In this document: positions 24,970 through 32,517 of the stretch, one piece after another
How positions within the stretch are numbered: the stretch's first letter is position 1
Layout of the letters: every line of letters starts with the position of its first letter
Source of the DNA: Persebacter sp965221835
Lineage (GTDB): Bacteria; Pseudomonadota; Gammaproteobacteria; Tethybacterales; Persebacteraceae
Assembly: GCA_965221835.1 (NCBI GenBank)
Contig: OZ244916.1
Location: 1,920,336 to 1,984,335 of the forward strand
DNA length: 64,000 nucleotides
Reading direction: 5' to 3'
Notes under the pieces: generated by a model
The model's database searches: none
The model's input: the letters and a program-made list of their open reading frames with translations, nothing else
Told to the model about the DNA's origin: nothing
Made by a program: the position numbers and the translations under genes

Positions 24970-25023
24970 ACGCGGCGGCGAAAATTCGCTATACTTGCAC
25001 AAAACACCGAATAAAGGAAATTT

Positions 25024-25275
25024 ATGACTCCCGACACCATCGCCATTATCGCTACCGTCATACTCGCCGCCGTTGGCGTTGTCGCCATCCGCAAAAGCGA
25101 CAACGCCGAAATTCACGCCGATTTACGCGAGTTGCGCGGCGAAGTCAGCGGAATCAAATCCCAAATTTCAGATTTGCGCGGCGATATTTCCGAATTACGC
25201 GGCGCATTGCTGGCACACATCACGGGGCATTCGCATTTGCCGAAAATTGCCGTTGCCGATTCGGAAGCAGATTAA
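25024..25275 (+). CDS. Small membrane-anchored coiled-coil protein, paralogue 2
   Basis: Also 83 residues, with an N-terminal membrane helix (about residues 5-22). Coiled-coil units follow (HADLRELRGEVSGIKSQI, SDLRGDISELRGALL) and the same C-terminal AHITGHSH as paralogue 1. The helical units differ in sequence but keep the seven-residue spacing. Shine-Dalgarno AAAGGAAA precedes the ATG. It has its own copy of the upstream promoter segment, so it arose by duplication of gene plus promoter. Confidence 0.7.
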   Translation: MTPDTIAIIATVILAAVGVVAIRKSDNAEIHADLRELRGEVSGIKSQISDLRGDISELRGALLAHITGHSHLPKIAVADSEAD

Positions 25276-25302
25276 AATTTCTTAATTCAACGAGGAAATA
25301 CA

Positions 25303-25557
25303 ATGCCGGAACAGCAAATATCATACAAAGACAAATCACTTGTTGCAATTGAACTAATACAACAAGCGGCGGTCAATTTTGTTCGGATGCATCCCGGGCG
25401 GAACACTTCGGATGTCGGCGCCTGCCTTTTCCCTCATTGGTTTGACGAACGGGGGTATGTTATAAAAGCCGTCCTTGATCATCTTGCCAAAGAGGGACAA
25501 TTGAAATTTACAGGCGGCGGTAGAGGTCGCCCGAAAATTTGGTCGGTCGACGAATGA
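25303..25557 (+). CDS. Small winged-helix-like protein
   Basis: An 84-residue protein of unknown function. The C-terminal half, YVIKAVLDHLAKEGQLKFTG followed by GRGRPKIW, looks like the recognition helix and wing of a winged helix-turn-helix. The N-terminal half is helical. It follows paralogue 2 by 27 bp with the Shine-Dalgarno GAGGAAA and may be co-transcribed with it. DNA binding is an inference from pattern only. Confidence 0.6.
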   Translation: MPEQQISYKDKSLVAIELIQQAAVNFVRMHPGRNTSDVGACLFPHWFDERGYVIKAVLDHLAKEGQLKFTGGGRGRPKIWSVDE

Positions 25558-25574
25558 TATATTTCATGCTGTAA

Positions 25575-25580
25575 TAATAT
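25575..25580 (+). promoter_or_regulatory. -10 hexamer, predicted leaderless start of the zinc-ribbon membrane gene
   Basis: TAATAT, 6 nt before the ATG at 25587. No Shine-Dalgarno precedes this start. Confidence 0.45.
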
Positions 25581-25586
25581 CATGGC

Positions 25587-26060
25587 ATGAAACGTGTTTT
25601 CATCCACACAATCCGCCCTTTCCTTGAGCGCCACAGCGAAGAGGTGCAGGTTGTCGGTGGCATTATTGTTAGCGTCCTTATCCTGTGGTTGATATGGACG
25701 ATTTGGCGTTGTCGGCGGAAAATTGCCGGGTTTTTCCTTTCTATTTTGGGAATTACTGAAAAAGAGAGTTGCATCAAATGCGTAGTTTGCCGTAATTGCG
25801 GCACCACGAAATTTCCGATTCGGATTCGGAAAGGCGGTTCGTTCGGAAAATTTTTGGAAGGAGTTCTATGGCTGATATTGATAAGTCCGGTTGGATGGTT
25901 GCTGTCAATATTCGGATTTTTTCTTATTCCCATCGGTTTTACGGTATGGAGAAATTCATACCGATACAGCGTTTGCCAAGGATGCGGCGGAAAAGATGTA
26001 ATTCCGATGGATTCGCCGGAAGGCAAAAAACTAATAAAGCGATTCCATGCGCCTGAATAG
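25587..26060 (+). CDS. Membrane protein with a split zinc-ribbon-like motif
   Basis: A 157-residue protein not recognised as a named family. Hydrophobic segments lie at about 22-40, 46-56 and 88-112. Between them is a cysteine cluster, CIKCVVCRNCG. A second pair, CQGCGGKD, follows the last segment, so the two CxxC sets could meet to bind one zinc on the cytoplasmic side. The gene stands between a winged-helix-like gene and an orphan DNA methyltransferase. Function is unknown. Confidence 0.6.
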   Translation: MKRVFIHTIRPFLERHSEEVQVVGGIIVSVLILWLIWTIWRCRRKIAGFFLSILGITEKESCIKCVVCRNCGTTKFPIRIRKGGSFGKFLEGVLWLILISPVGWLLSIFGFFLIPIGFTVWRNSYRYSVCQGCGGKDVIPMDSPEGKKLIKRFHAPE

Positions 26061-26069
26061 TTTGCGGCG

Positions 26070-27230
26070 ATGAAAAACATCGCGCAACTTGGGCAAGTTT
26101 TTACGCCGCCGGATATTGTGCGGCGGATGATTTTGTTGCGGAAAAATCGCGGGCGGATTTTGGAACCTTCGGCGGGGGACGGCGCATTTTTGCGCGAACT
26201 TTCCGGCGAAAACGCGGTCGGAATTGAAATTGATTCGCGGTTTGCAAAACAAAGCGGCGCGCGGTGTATGGATTTTTTTGACTATCCCGAATCGCAAAAG
26301 TTTGACACGATTATCGGCAATCCGCCCTATATCCGTCATCGGGATATTCTCGCGAAAACGCGCGCGAAACTGCCGCACAAAATATTTGACGGGCGCAGCA
26401 ATTTATATTTATTTTTTATGGAAAAATGTTTGCGTCATCTTGCGGACGGCGGCGAAATAATTTTTATCACGCCGCGCGATTTTATTAAGGCGACCGCGGC
26501 GCGGCGGTTAAATCGTCTTTTGTTTGACGGCGGAACGATTACCGATTTTATTGACCTCGGCGATTTGCGCGTTTTTTCCGATGCTTCTCCGAATTGCGCG
26601 ATTTGGCGTTTTGCGAAAGGCGATTTTTCGCGCAAAACGAACAGCGGACGCGAAAACTTTTTGTTTGACGGCGGACAAATTTTTTTTGCGCGCCGCGAAT
26701 ATGCGATATCGTGCCGCGATGTGTTTCAAATTAAAGTCGGTGCGGTTAGCGGAATGGATTTTATTTTTGCGGACGAAAAAAATGGCAATCGCGATTTTGT
26801 TTGTTCTAAAACTGCGGCGGACGGAAAAACGCGGCGAATGATTTACGGCGTTCGCCCGCCCGTTTTGCGCAAACACAAAAGCGCATTAATCGCGCGAAAA
26901 ATCCGCAAGTTTGACGAAACAAATTGGTGGCAATGGGGGCGCGCGCATTTTGATTCGCCGCGCCCGCGCATTTATGTTAACGCAAAAACGCGCCGCGCGA
27001 ATCCGTTTTTTTTGCATCCCGCGCGCGATTATGACGGTTCGGTTTTGGCAGTTTTTCCGCATGACGAAAATGCCGATTTGCAAATTTTGTGCGATATGCT
27101 GAACGCCGTCAACTGGCGCGAACTCGGTTTTGTTTGCGGCGGACGATTTTTGTTTTCGCAACGAAGTTTGCAAAACTGCCTTTTGCCGAAATCGTTCGCG
27201 CGATTTGCCGGGGCGAAAAAGGCAGCGTAA
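26070..27230 (+). CDS. Orphan DNA adenine-N6 methyltransferase, Eco57I/TaqI-like
   Basis: A 386-residue modification methyltransferase of the gamma class. Motif X (LGQVFTPPDIVRRM, about residues 7-20), motif I (ILEPSAGDGAFL, about 30-41) and motif IV NPPY (84-87, followed by IRHRD) are in order. The C-terminal half would recognise DNA. No nuclease gene is adjacent: upstream is a small membrane protein and downstream a convergent membrane gene. It is either solitary or a remnant. Its TAA stop lies in the first copy of a 70-bp direct repeat that copies the 3' end of the next gene. Confidence 0.85.
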   Translation: MKNIAQLGQVFTPPDIVRRMILLRKNRGRILEPSAGDGAFLRELSGENAVGIEIDSRFAKQSGARCMDFFDYPESQKFDTIIGNPPYIRHRDILAKTRAKLPHKIFDGRSNLYLFFMEKCLRHLADGGEIIFITPRDFIKATAARRLNRLLFDGGTITDFIDLGDLRVFSDASPNCAIWRFAKGDFSRKTNSGRENFLFDGGQIFFARREYAISCRDVFQIKVGAVSGMDFIFADEKNGNRDFVCSKTAADGKTRRMIYGVRPPVLRKHKSALIARKIRKFDETNWWQWGRAHFDSPRPRIYVNAKTRRANPFFLHPARDYDGSVLAVFPHDENADLQILCDMLNAVNWRELGFVCGGRFLFSQRSLQNCLLPKSFARFAGAKKAA

Positions 27231-27373
27231 ATTTTCGTGTTTAAGAAAAAACAGCGAATTAAAAAATTTTCCGATTTTCCAAAAAATGCATATTAAAGTC
27301 GGCGTAAATTTTCGCGTTTAAGAAAAAAACAGTGCGGTAAAAAATCCGCCGATTTTCCAAAGAATGCATATTA
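27226..27373. repeat. Tandem 70-bp direct repeat from the 3' end of a membrane gene
   Basis: 27226-27295 and 27303-27373 are about 85 percent alike by eye, with seven bases between. The right copy contains the stop codon and last codons of the 27318-27608 gene. The left copy is a detached duplicate that also supplies the stop codon of the orphan methyltransferase. Confidence 0.75.
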
Positions 27374-27608
27374 TCAATATAAACAAAATCAGGGCGGAGA
27401 CGCCGCCGTAGTCGGGAAACAGTGCCATCGCCGCACCGGGAAGAAGGGTGAAGAATCCGATGTTGATATAAAACTTTCCGGTGTTGTGTTGTTTCGTGAA
27501 CATTCCGTAAAAAAATGCGCCCGTTCCCGCAGTTAGCAAAAAACCGCCGCAAAAATACAGTACCGAATTCGGCAACAATGCGAAAGCCAGAATCGCCAAC
27601 TTCGTCAT
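27318..27608 (-). CDS. Small integral membrane protein, unknown
   Basis: A 96-residue protein that is almost all hydrophobic, with about three membrane helices (residues 3-14/18-34, 46-62 and 70-95). No family is recognised. It starts 6 bp downstream of fdhD on the same strand and is probably the third gene of a moaA-fdhD operon. Its 3' end is duplicated just downstream. Confidence 0.6.
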   Translation of the reverse strand: MTKLAILAFALLPNSVLYFCGGFLLTAGTGAFFYGMFTKQHNTGKFYINIGFFTLLPGAAMALFPDYGGVSALILFILIICILWKIGGFFTALFFS

Positions 27609-27614
27609 TTGCGT

Positions 27615-28427
27615 TTATTTTTTTGCGCCTGTGAAATGTTTTGCGCCGGCGAATAAAAGATAGCGGTCGCCTATCGCCCGTCCCAGCATTGTGATGCCGG
27701 TTGCCTGTGCGGTTTCCAAACCCATTCGTGTGAGACCGCTGCGCGAAACGAGATATGGTATTTCCATTTGCGCGCATTTAATTACCATTTCCGAAGTTAA
27801 TCTGCCGGTCGTATAAAAAACTTTGCCGCCGCCGCCGACATCGTTCAGCCACATCCAGCCGGCGATTGCATCCACCGCGTTGTGCCGCCCGACATCTTCG
27901 GCAAAAACGAGAATGTCGCATGCGCCATTTTCAATTTTTGCCAGCGCACACGAATGCACCGCACCCGCCGCCTTATACACGGTGTCGCGTTCGCGAACAT
28001 TCGCCAGCAAAGAAGAAAGCAAGGCGGCGGAAAACTTTTGCGGACGCAAAAAATTTGTTTCTTTTACCGATTCCATTAAATCGCCGAACATCGTTCCTTG
28101 TCCGCAACCGGAAGTCAGCACGCGTTTTTCGGATAACGGCGCGATGCCGGAATAGGTATAAACGGCGGCGGCGTTGACTTCCCAATCTACGCGTACTTCT
28201 TCAATTTCCGCCGCCGAATTTAACGCGCGTTGATTGCGCAGCCAGCCGATAGCGAGTTCTTCGGGCATTTGTCCCAATGTCATTAGAGTAACAATTTCGC
28301 GTCCGTCGACATACAGTGCGAGCGGATATTCGCCGGCGATTCCGACTTCGCGCGTTTCGCCTTTTTCGTCAATCGCGTCCGCGCGCAATACCGCGGGCGC
28401 ACGGGTGCGCGTTTGCGCGAGTTTCAT
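27615..28427 (-). CDS. fdhD: Formate dehydrogenase accessory sulfurtransferase FdhD
   Basis: A 270-residue protein that delivers sulfur to the molybdenum or tungsten cofactor of formate dehydrogenases. Typical sequence includes EYPLALYVDGREIVTLMTLG, EELAIGWLRNQ, FAEDVGRHNAVDAIAG and the C-terminal TGRLTSEMVIKCAQMEIPYL. The E. coli CxxC sulfur-transfer site is replaced by LTSGCGQGTMF with a single Cys, a variant found in other FdhD lineages. Its ATG overlaps the moaA stop (ATGA). No formate dehydrogenase is in the window. Confidence 0.92.
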   Translation of the reverse strand: MKLAQTRTRAPAVLRADAIDEKGETREVGIAGEYPLALYVDGREIVTLMTLGQMPEELAIGWLRNQRALNSAAEIEEVRVDWEVNAAAVYTYSGIAPLSEKRVLTSGCGQGTMFGDLMESVKETNFLRPQKFSAALLSSLLANVRERDTVYKAAGAVHSCALAKIENGACDILVFAEDVGRHNAVDAIAGWMWLNDVGGGGKVFYTTGRLTSEMVIKCAQMEIPYLVSRSGLTRMGLETAQATGITMLGRAIGDRYLLFAGAKHFTGAKK

Positions 28428-29452
28428 CCGCCGGTTGCGGACATAAATCGCACCACTTTCGCGCCGTCTTCGTAGACATTAAATTCGTGCCCTTTCGGTT
28501 TGATATGCATCGCCGACAAAATGCGAAGCGCGACTTCGTCGTCCGATTCGCCGCGCGCGGCGTCTAATAAATCTACATATTCGTCGCCGCCCAGACACGG
28601 ATACAAACGCCCTGCGGCGGTGATGCGGACGCGATTGCATGATGCGCAAAAGTTGTGACTGTGCGGCGTGATGAATCCGATTTTGCCGCCTTCGGTTTGC
28701 CAATAACGCGCCGGTCCGCCGCTATCGTAATCGCTCGGCGCAAATGTAAAACTTTCGCGCAAATGCGCCAGCGCGTCTTTTGCCGAATAATAAGTTTCGC
28801 TGCGCCGATAGCCGACATCGCCCAGCGGCATTTCTTCTATAAACGAAATGTCCGCCCCGCGCGCGAAGGCGAATGCGGCGAGTTGCGGGAGTTCGCGGTC
28901 GTTGATGCCGCGAATCATGACCGCGTTCAGTTTGATTCCGCCGGGAAAATCCGCCGCCGCCGCTGCGTCAATTCCGGCAAGCACCGAACGCAAATCGCCG
29001 GTGCGGGTGAGCGCGCGAAACTTTTCGGCATCCAGCGTATCCAGCGAAATATTGACTCGCCGCACGCCCGCGTTTTTCAATTCTTTTGCCATCTCCGGCA
29101 GTTGCGAACCGTTGGTTGTAATGGCGACTTCGGTTATGCCGGGCAGGGCGGCGATTTGCGCACACAAACCGGCGATTCCCCGCCGTACCAGCGGTTCGCC
29201 GCCGGTCAGACGCACTTTGCGGACGCCGAGATGCGAAAAAACGCGCGTCACGCGCAGACATTCTTCCAGCGACATAATCATTTTTTTCGGCAAAAATTTC
29301 ATTTGCATCGGCATACAATAGCGGCAACGAAAATCGCAGCGGTCGGTCACCGACAGGCGAATATAAGTAATTCGCCGCCCCCATCGGTCGGCGAGCGTTT
29401 CCGCTGTGCGGGCGGCGGCGGACTTTTCCGCGTCTTGCGCAAAAATATGCAT
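28424..29452 (-). CDS. moaA: GTP 3',8-cyclase MoaA
   Basis: A 342-residue radical-SAM enzyme that starts molybdenum-cofactor synthesis by rearranging GTP. The radical-SAM cluster is CDFRCRYC in RLSVTDRCDFRCRYCMP. GGEPLVRRGI and TTNGSQL follow. The second cluster is HNFCASCNRVRITAAGRLYPCLG. The C-terminal Gly-Gly (SATGG), needed in MoaA, is present. It heads an operon with fdhD. MobA and the MoeB-like protein are in the window, while moaC, moaE and moeA are not. Confidence 0.96.
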   Translation of the reverse strand: MHIFAQDAEKSAAARTAETLADRWGRRITYIRLSVTDRCDFRCRYCMPMQMKFLPKKMIMSLEECLRVTRVFSHLGVRKVRLTGGEPLVRRGIAGLCAQIAALPGITEVAITTNGSQLPEMAKELKNAGVRRVNISLDTLDAEKFRALTRTGDLRSVLAGIDAAAAADFPGGIKLNAVMIRGINDRELPQLAAFAFARGADISFIEEMPLGDVGYRRSETYYSAKDALAHLRESFTFAPSDYDSGGPARYWQTEGGKIGFITPHSHNFCASCNRVRITAAGRLYPCLGGDEYVDLLDAARGESDDEVALRILSAMHIKPKGHEFNVYEDGAKVVRFMSATGG

Positions 29453-29540
29453 AATGTTTAGTTTATCAAACCCGGCGGCAATCGCAAACGCCCCGCCCGA
29501 ATCGGAATCTGTTTTAAGGCGGAAATGGAGGTATTTGCGA

Positions 29541-30011
29541 TTATCGTCCGCGCGCCTGTTTGCCGCGGAGAGTCATGACGGTGCTTGTTGCAACGGCGAC
29601 GGTTTTGCCGTCTTCGCGGACAATTTCGCAATGATAGTGCGCGATAACATTTCCGCTTTGCATCGGTTTCGCCGTCGCCCGCAAAGTCGTCCGCCACGAC
29701 GGGCGGAAAAAACTCATCTTCAACTCCAAAGTCGCAAACGATTCGCCTTCCGCCATTAATGTGGAATGCGCCGTGCCGATGGCAGCATCCGCCAGTTCGC
29801 AAATCAATCCGCCGTGTACCGTGCCTTGCTGATTGCCGTGAATTGCGGGGTCGGCGTCTATTTCCACCGCCGCCGTCCCGCGTTCCACGGCGACGATTCG
29901 CATTTTTAGCGTTTGCGAAATCGCGGTCGGATAGCGCATGTGCGTTTCGTCGCCGTCGTTCGCATCGCCGGCGAGTTGCCGCCGCAGATAGTCAAGAACC
30001 GGAATTTTCAT
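29541..30011 (-). CDS. Hotdog-fold thioesterase, PaaI-like
   Basis: A 156-residue hotdog-fold protein likely to hydrolyse acyl-CoA thioesters. The signature GTVHGGLICELADAAIGTA is followed by TLELKMSFFRP and a late strand AHYHCEIVREDGKTVAVATS. Substrate is unknown. TATAAT at 30056-30051 and a short leader precede the ATG. It lies between moaA and the TauE exporter on the same strand. Confidence 0.85.
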   Translation of the reverse strand: MKIPVLDYLRRQLAGDANDGDETHMRYPTAISQTLKMRIVAVERGTAAVEIDADPAIHGNQQGTVHGGLICELADAAIGTAHSTLMAEGESFATLELKMSFFRPSWRTTLRATAKPMQSGNVIAHYHCEIVREDGKTVAVATSTVMTLRGKQARGR

Positions 30012-30118
30012 TTTTGTTGCGGAGAATATAATCGGATTAATAAAATTTGGATTATACGCGGCGGCGGTTTTTTTTCGTAAATTCCGCAAACTTCGCAAAC
30101 TTCGTAAACGCGCGAATT

Positions 30119-30874
30119 TTATGCGCCGTAAAGCATCAAAGCGAGCGCGATGCAAATTAAAATATACAAAACGCGGCGCACTGTTTTTTGCGAAGAAACG
30201 CGCAACGCCCGCGCAGCAAACGGTGTCGCCAAAAGCGAACCGGCGGTAAGCCACAAAGCGAGGCGAAAATCCGCCTGTCCGCCGCCCGCGTAAATGACGG
30301 CGGTAAGTGCCGACAATGCCAGCGCGATGACGATGGACGCGCCGACAACTCGTTTCGGCGTTTCGTCCGACAGCAAAAGCAAGGCGGGGACGATTAGCAC
30401 GCCGCCGCCGACTCCGGTCGCGCCCATCAATGCGCCGACCGCAAATCCGGCGGGCGCAAACCATCGCGCCGATGCGGGAGAAGACGGACGCAGTTGCGCC
30501 GCAAACAGCGAAAGCGCGATAGACGCCGCAATCAAATAGCGCAATCCGTCCTGAAACGAATCGCCGCCTTCGCGCGAAAAATAACCGACCAGCGGCGCGG
30601 CACACAAAACGCCCGGCGCAGCGAAAGCGCAAAAACGAATGCACAAACGAAAGTTGACATTGCCGCCTCGCCAATGTCCGATTCCGGCGAAAACTTTTGT
30701 CGCCGCCGCATAAACGCTCGCCGTGCCGACCGCCATCGCGGGCGCGATTCCGAAAAGCACGATAAGTGCGGGAATAATCAGCGCGCCGCCGCCGACTCCG
30801 CTGTAATAAATGAGAAATCCGATGACAAAACCGCATGCAAGCGGCGGCGCGAGGACAGAAATCCATTCCATCAC
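30119..30874 (-). CDS. tauE: TauE/SafE-family sulfite or organosulfonate exporter
   Basis: A 251-residue membrane protein with about 7-8 helices. The duplicated family signature is visible in both halves: YYSGVGGGALIIPALIVLFG near the N-terminus and GATGVGGGVLIVPALLLLSD in the middle. Such proteins export sulfite or sulfonates and are often linked to sulfonate catabolism, so a role with xsc, 5.6 kb away, is plausible but inferred. A second Met follows the first. Confidence 0.85.
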   Translation of the reverse strand: MMEWISVLAPPLACGFVIGFLIYYSGVGGGALIIPALIVLFGIAPAMAVGTASVYAAATKVFAGIGHWRGGNVNFRLCIRFCAFAAPGVLCAAPLVGYFSREGGDSFQDGLRYLIAASIALSLFAAQLRPSSPASARWFAPAGFAVGALMGATGVGGGVLIVPALLLLSDETPKRVVGASIVIALALSALTAVIYAGGGQADFRLALWLTAGSLLATPFAARALRVSSQKTVRRVLYILICIALALMLYGA

Positions 30875-30949
30875 GCCATTTTTTCCGCCGCATTATCCGC
30901 CGCATTTTTCCGTTGCATTTGCTTATTGTACCGGTTCCGGCGGACGGCG

Positions 30950-30955
30950 TATAAT
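30950..30955 (+). promoter_or_regulatory. -10 hexamer for mobA
   Basis: TATAAT, 9 nt before the GTG start at 30965, giving a near-leaderless mRNA. Confidence 0.5.
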
Positions 30956-30964
30956 TGGCGAATC

Positions 30965-31567
30965 GTGCGCGACATTTTTTTCGAAGACATTACCGGCGTT
31001 TTACTCGCCGGCGGCAAGGCGCGGCGAATGGGCGGCGAAGACAAGGGACTTTTGCCGTTCGGCGATGCGCCGCTTGTCGCGCAAACTTTGGCGCGACTCG
31101 CCGCACAAACTGCGGGCGTTTTTATTAACGCAAATCGCAACGGCGCGCGATATGCAGAATTCGCGCCGGTGATTGCGGACAAAGTACCGGGTTTTTGCGG
31201 ACCGTTGGCGGGAATTCATGCGGGATTGCGGGCGGCGAAAACGGAGTGGATTTTGACTGCGCCGTGCGATTCGCCTTTTTTGCCCGCCGATTTGGCGCAA
31301 ACTTTGGCGCGGGCGGTGCGGCGGGCGGATGCCGATATTGCGGTTGCCGGTGCGGGCGGACGGGCGCAACCGGTGTTTATGTTGGCGCGCGCATCGCTGG
31401 CGGACGATTTGGAAAAGTTTCTTTCCGAAGGCGGACGCAAAATTGATTTATGGTATCCGCGGCATGCGTTTGTCGTCGCCGATTTTGCCGATGCATCGGC
31501 GTTCGCAAATATCAACACGCCCGCCGAACTCGCCGCCGCCGCCGCACGATTTTCCGATTCCGAATAA
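30965..31567 (+). CDS. mobA: Molybdenum cofactor guanylyltransferase
   Basis: A 200-residue nucleotidyltransferase that adds GMP to molybdopterin to form the MGD cofactor used by DMSO-reductase-family enzymes. The N-terminal GVLLAGGKARRMGGEDKGLL is the defining loop. FCGPLAGIHAGLRAA and TAPCDSPFLPADL follow. The GTG start fits both the domain and the -10 hexamer. A long upstream extension overlaps the TauE gene on the other strand and is rejected. Its TAA overlaps the ATG of a repeat-built reading frame, and pieces of its 3' end recur in that repeat. Confidence 0.92.
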   Translation: MRDIFFEDITGVLLAGGKARRMGGEDKGLLPFGDAPLVAQTLARLAAQTAGVFINANRNGARYAEFAPVIADKVPGFCGPLAGIHAGLRAAKTEWILTAPCDSPFLPADLAQTLARAVRRADADIAVAGAGGRAQPVFMLARASLADDLEKFLSEGGRKIDLWYPRHAFVVADFADASAFANINTPAELAAAAARFSDSE

Positions 31568-32517
31568 TGAAAATCCGCGAAAAAACAATTAAAATTTTCC
31601 GCACATTTGGCGGCGGAAAAATGCGAACGAAGTTTAACATTTACGAAAATGTGCGGCGATTCGTACCGCCCGAAAATTCGCCTCGCGCGATTTGCGAATT
31701 CCGAGAAATTTGCGAAAAAGTTTACAAAACAATAATTAAAATTTTCCGCACATCGGGCGGCGGAAAAATGCGATTAAAATTTAAGATTTGCGAAAATGCG
31801 CGGCGATTGAAATTTAAGATTTGCGAAAATATGCGGCGAATAAAGTTTAACATTTACGAAAATGTGCGGCGATTCGTACCGCCTGAAATTCGCCGCTGCG
31901 CGTTTTGCGAATTCCGAGAAATTTGCGAAAAAGTTCACAAAACAATAATTGAAATTTTCCGCACATCGGGCGGCGGAAAAATGCGATTAAAATTTAAGAT
32001 TTGCGAAAATGTTCGGAGAATGAAGTTTAACATTTACGAAAATGTGCGGCGATTCGTACCGCCTGAAATTCGCCGCTGCGCGTTTTGCGGATTCCGAGAA
32101 ATTTGCGAAAAAGTTTACAAAACAATAATTAAAATTTTCCGCACATTGGGCGGCGGGAAAATGCGAATTAAGTTTAACATTTACGAAAATGTTCGGATAA
32201 TGAAATTTAAGATTTGCGAAAATGTTCGGAGAATGAAGTTTAACATTTACGAAAATGTTCGGCGATTCGTACTGCCCGAAATCCGCTGCCGCCGCGCGAT
32301 TTGCCGATTCCGAATAATAAAAATTCGCGAAAAAACAATTAAAATTTTCCGCACATTGAGCGGCGGAAAAATAAGAATGAAATTTAAGATTTGTGAAAAA
32401 ACAATTAAAATTTTCCGCACATTTGGCGGCGGGAAAATAAGAATGAAATTTAAGATTTGTGAAAAAACAATTGAAATTTTCCGCACATCGGGTGGCGGAA
32501 TTCTTTGCGAACAATGA
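31567..32517 (+). CDS. Repeat-built basic protein between mobA and the DinG-like gene (uncertain coding)
   Basis: An uninterrupted 316-codon frame made wholly of repeats. Its ATG overlaps the mobA stop (TAATG) and its TGA overlaps the helicase ATG (ATGA). The unit IKIFRTxGGGK recurs seven times with DNA spacings of 147, 213, 180, 210, 66 and 66 bp, all multiples of three. Other units are KFNIYENVRRFVPPE and FREICEKVYKT. The product would be rich in Lys, Arg, Phe and Ile with no signal peptide. It contains degenerate copies of the mobA 3' end. It could be a real novel protein or a tandem expansion that happens to stay open. The opposite strand is also partly open. Confidence 0.4.
   Translation: MKIREKTIKIFRTFGGGKMRTKFNIYENVRRFVPPENSPRAICEFREICEKVYKTIIKIFRTSGGGKMRLKFKICENARRLKFKICENMRRIKFNIYENVRRFVPPEIRRCAFCEFREICEKVHKTIIEIFRTSGGGKMRLKFKICENVRRMKFNIYENVRRFVPPEIRRCAFCGFREICEKVYKTIIKIFRTLGGGKMRIKFNIYENVRIMKFKICENVRRMKFNIYENVRRFVLPEIRCRRAICRFRIIKIREKTIKIFRTLSGGKIRMKFKICEKTIKIFRTFGGGKIRMKFKICEKTIEIFRTSGGGILCEQ

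Noticed and set aside
30494..30964. A long N-terminal extension of mobA
   Set aside because: It is the shadow of tauE on the other strand, and the nucleotide loop of MobA begins right after the GTG at 30965.
31987..32514. A 175-codon minus-strand frame through the mobA-helicase repeats
   Set aside because: It stays open because repeat spacings are multiples of three, and it has no overlap or coupling with neighbours, unlike the plus-strand frame.
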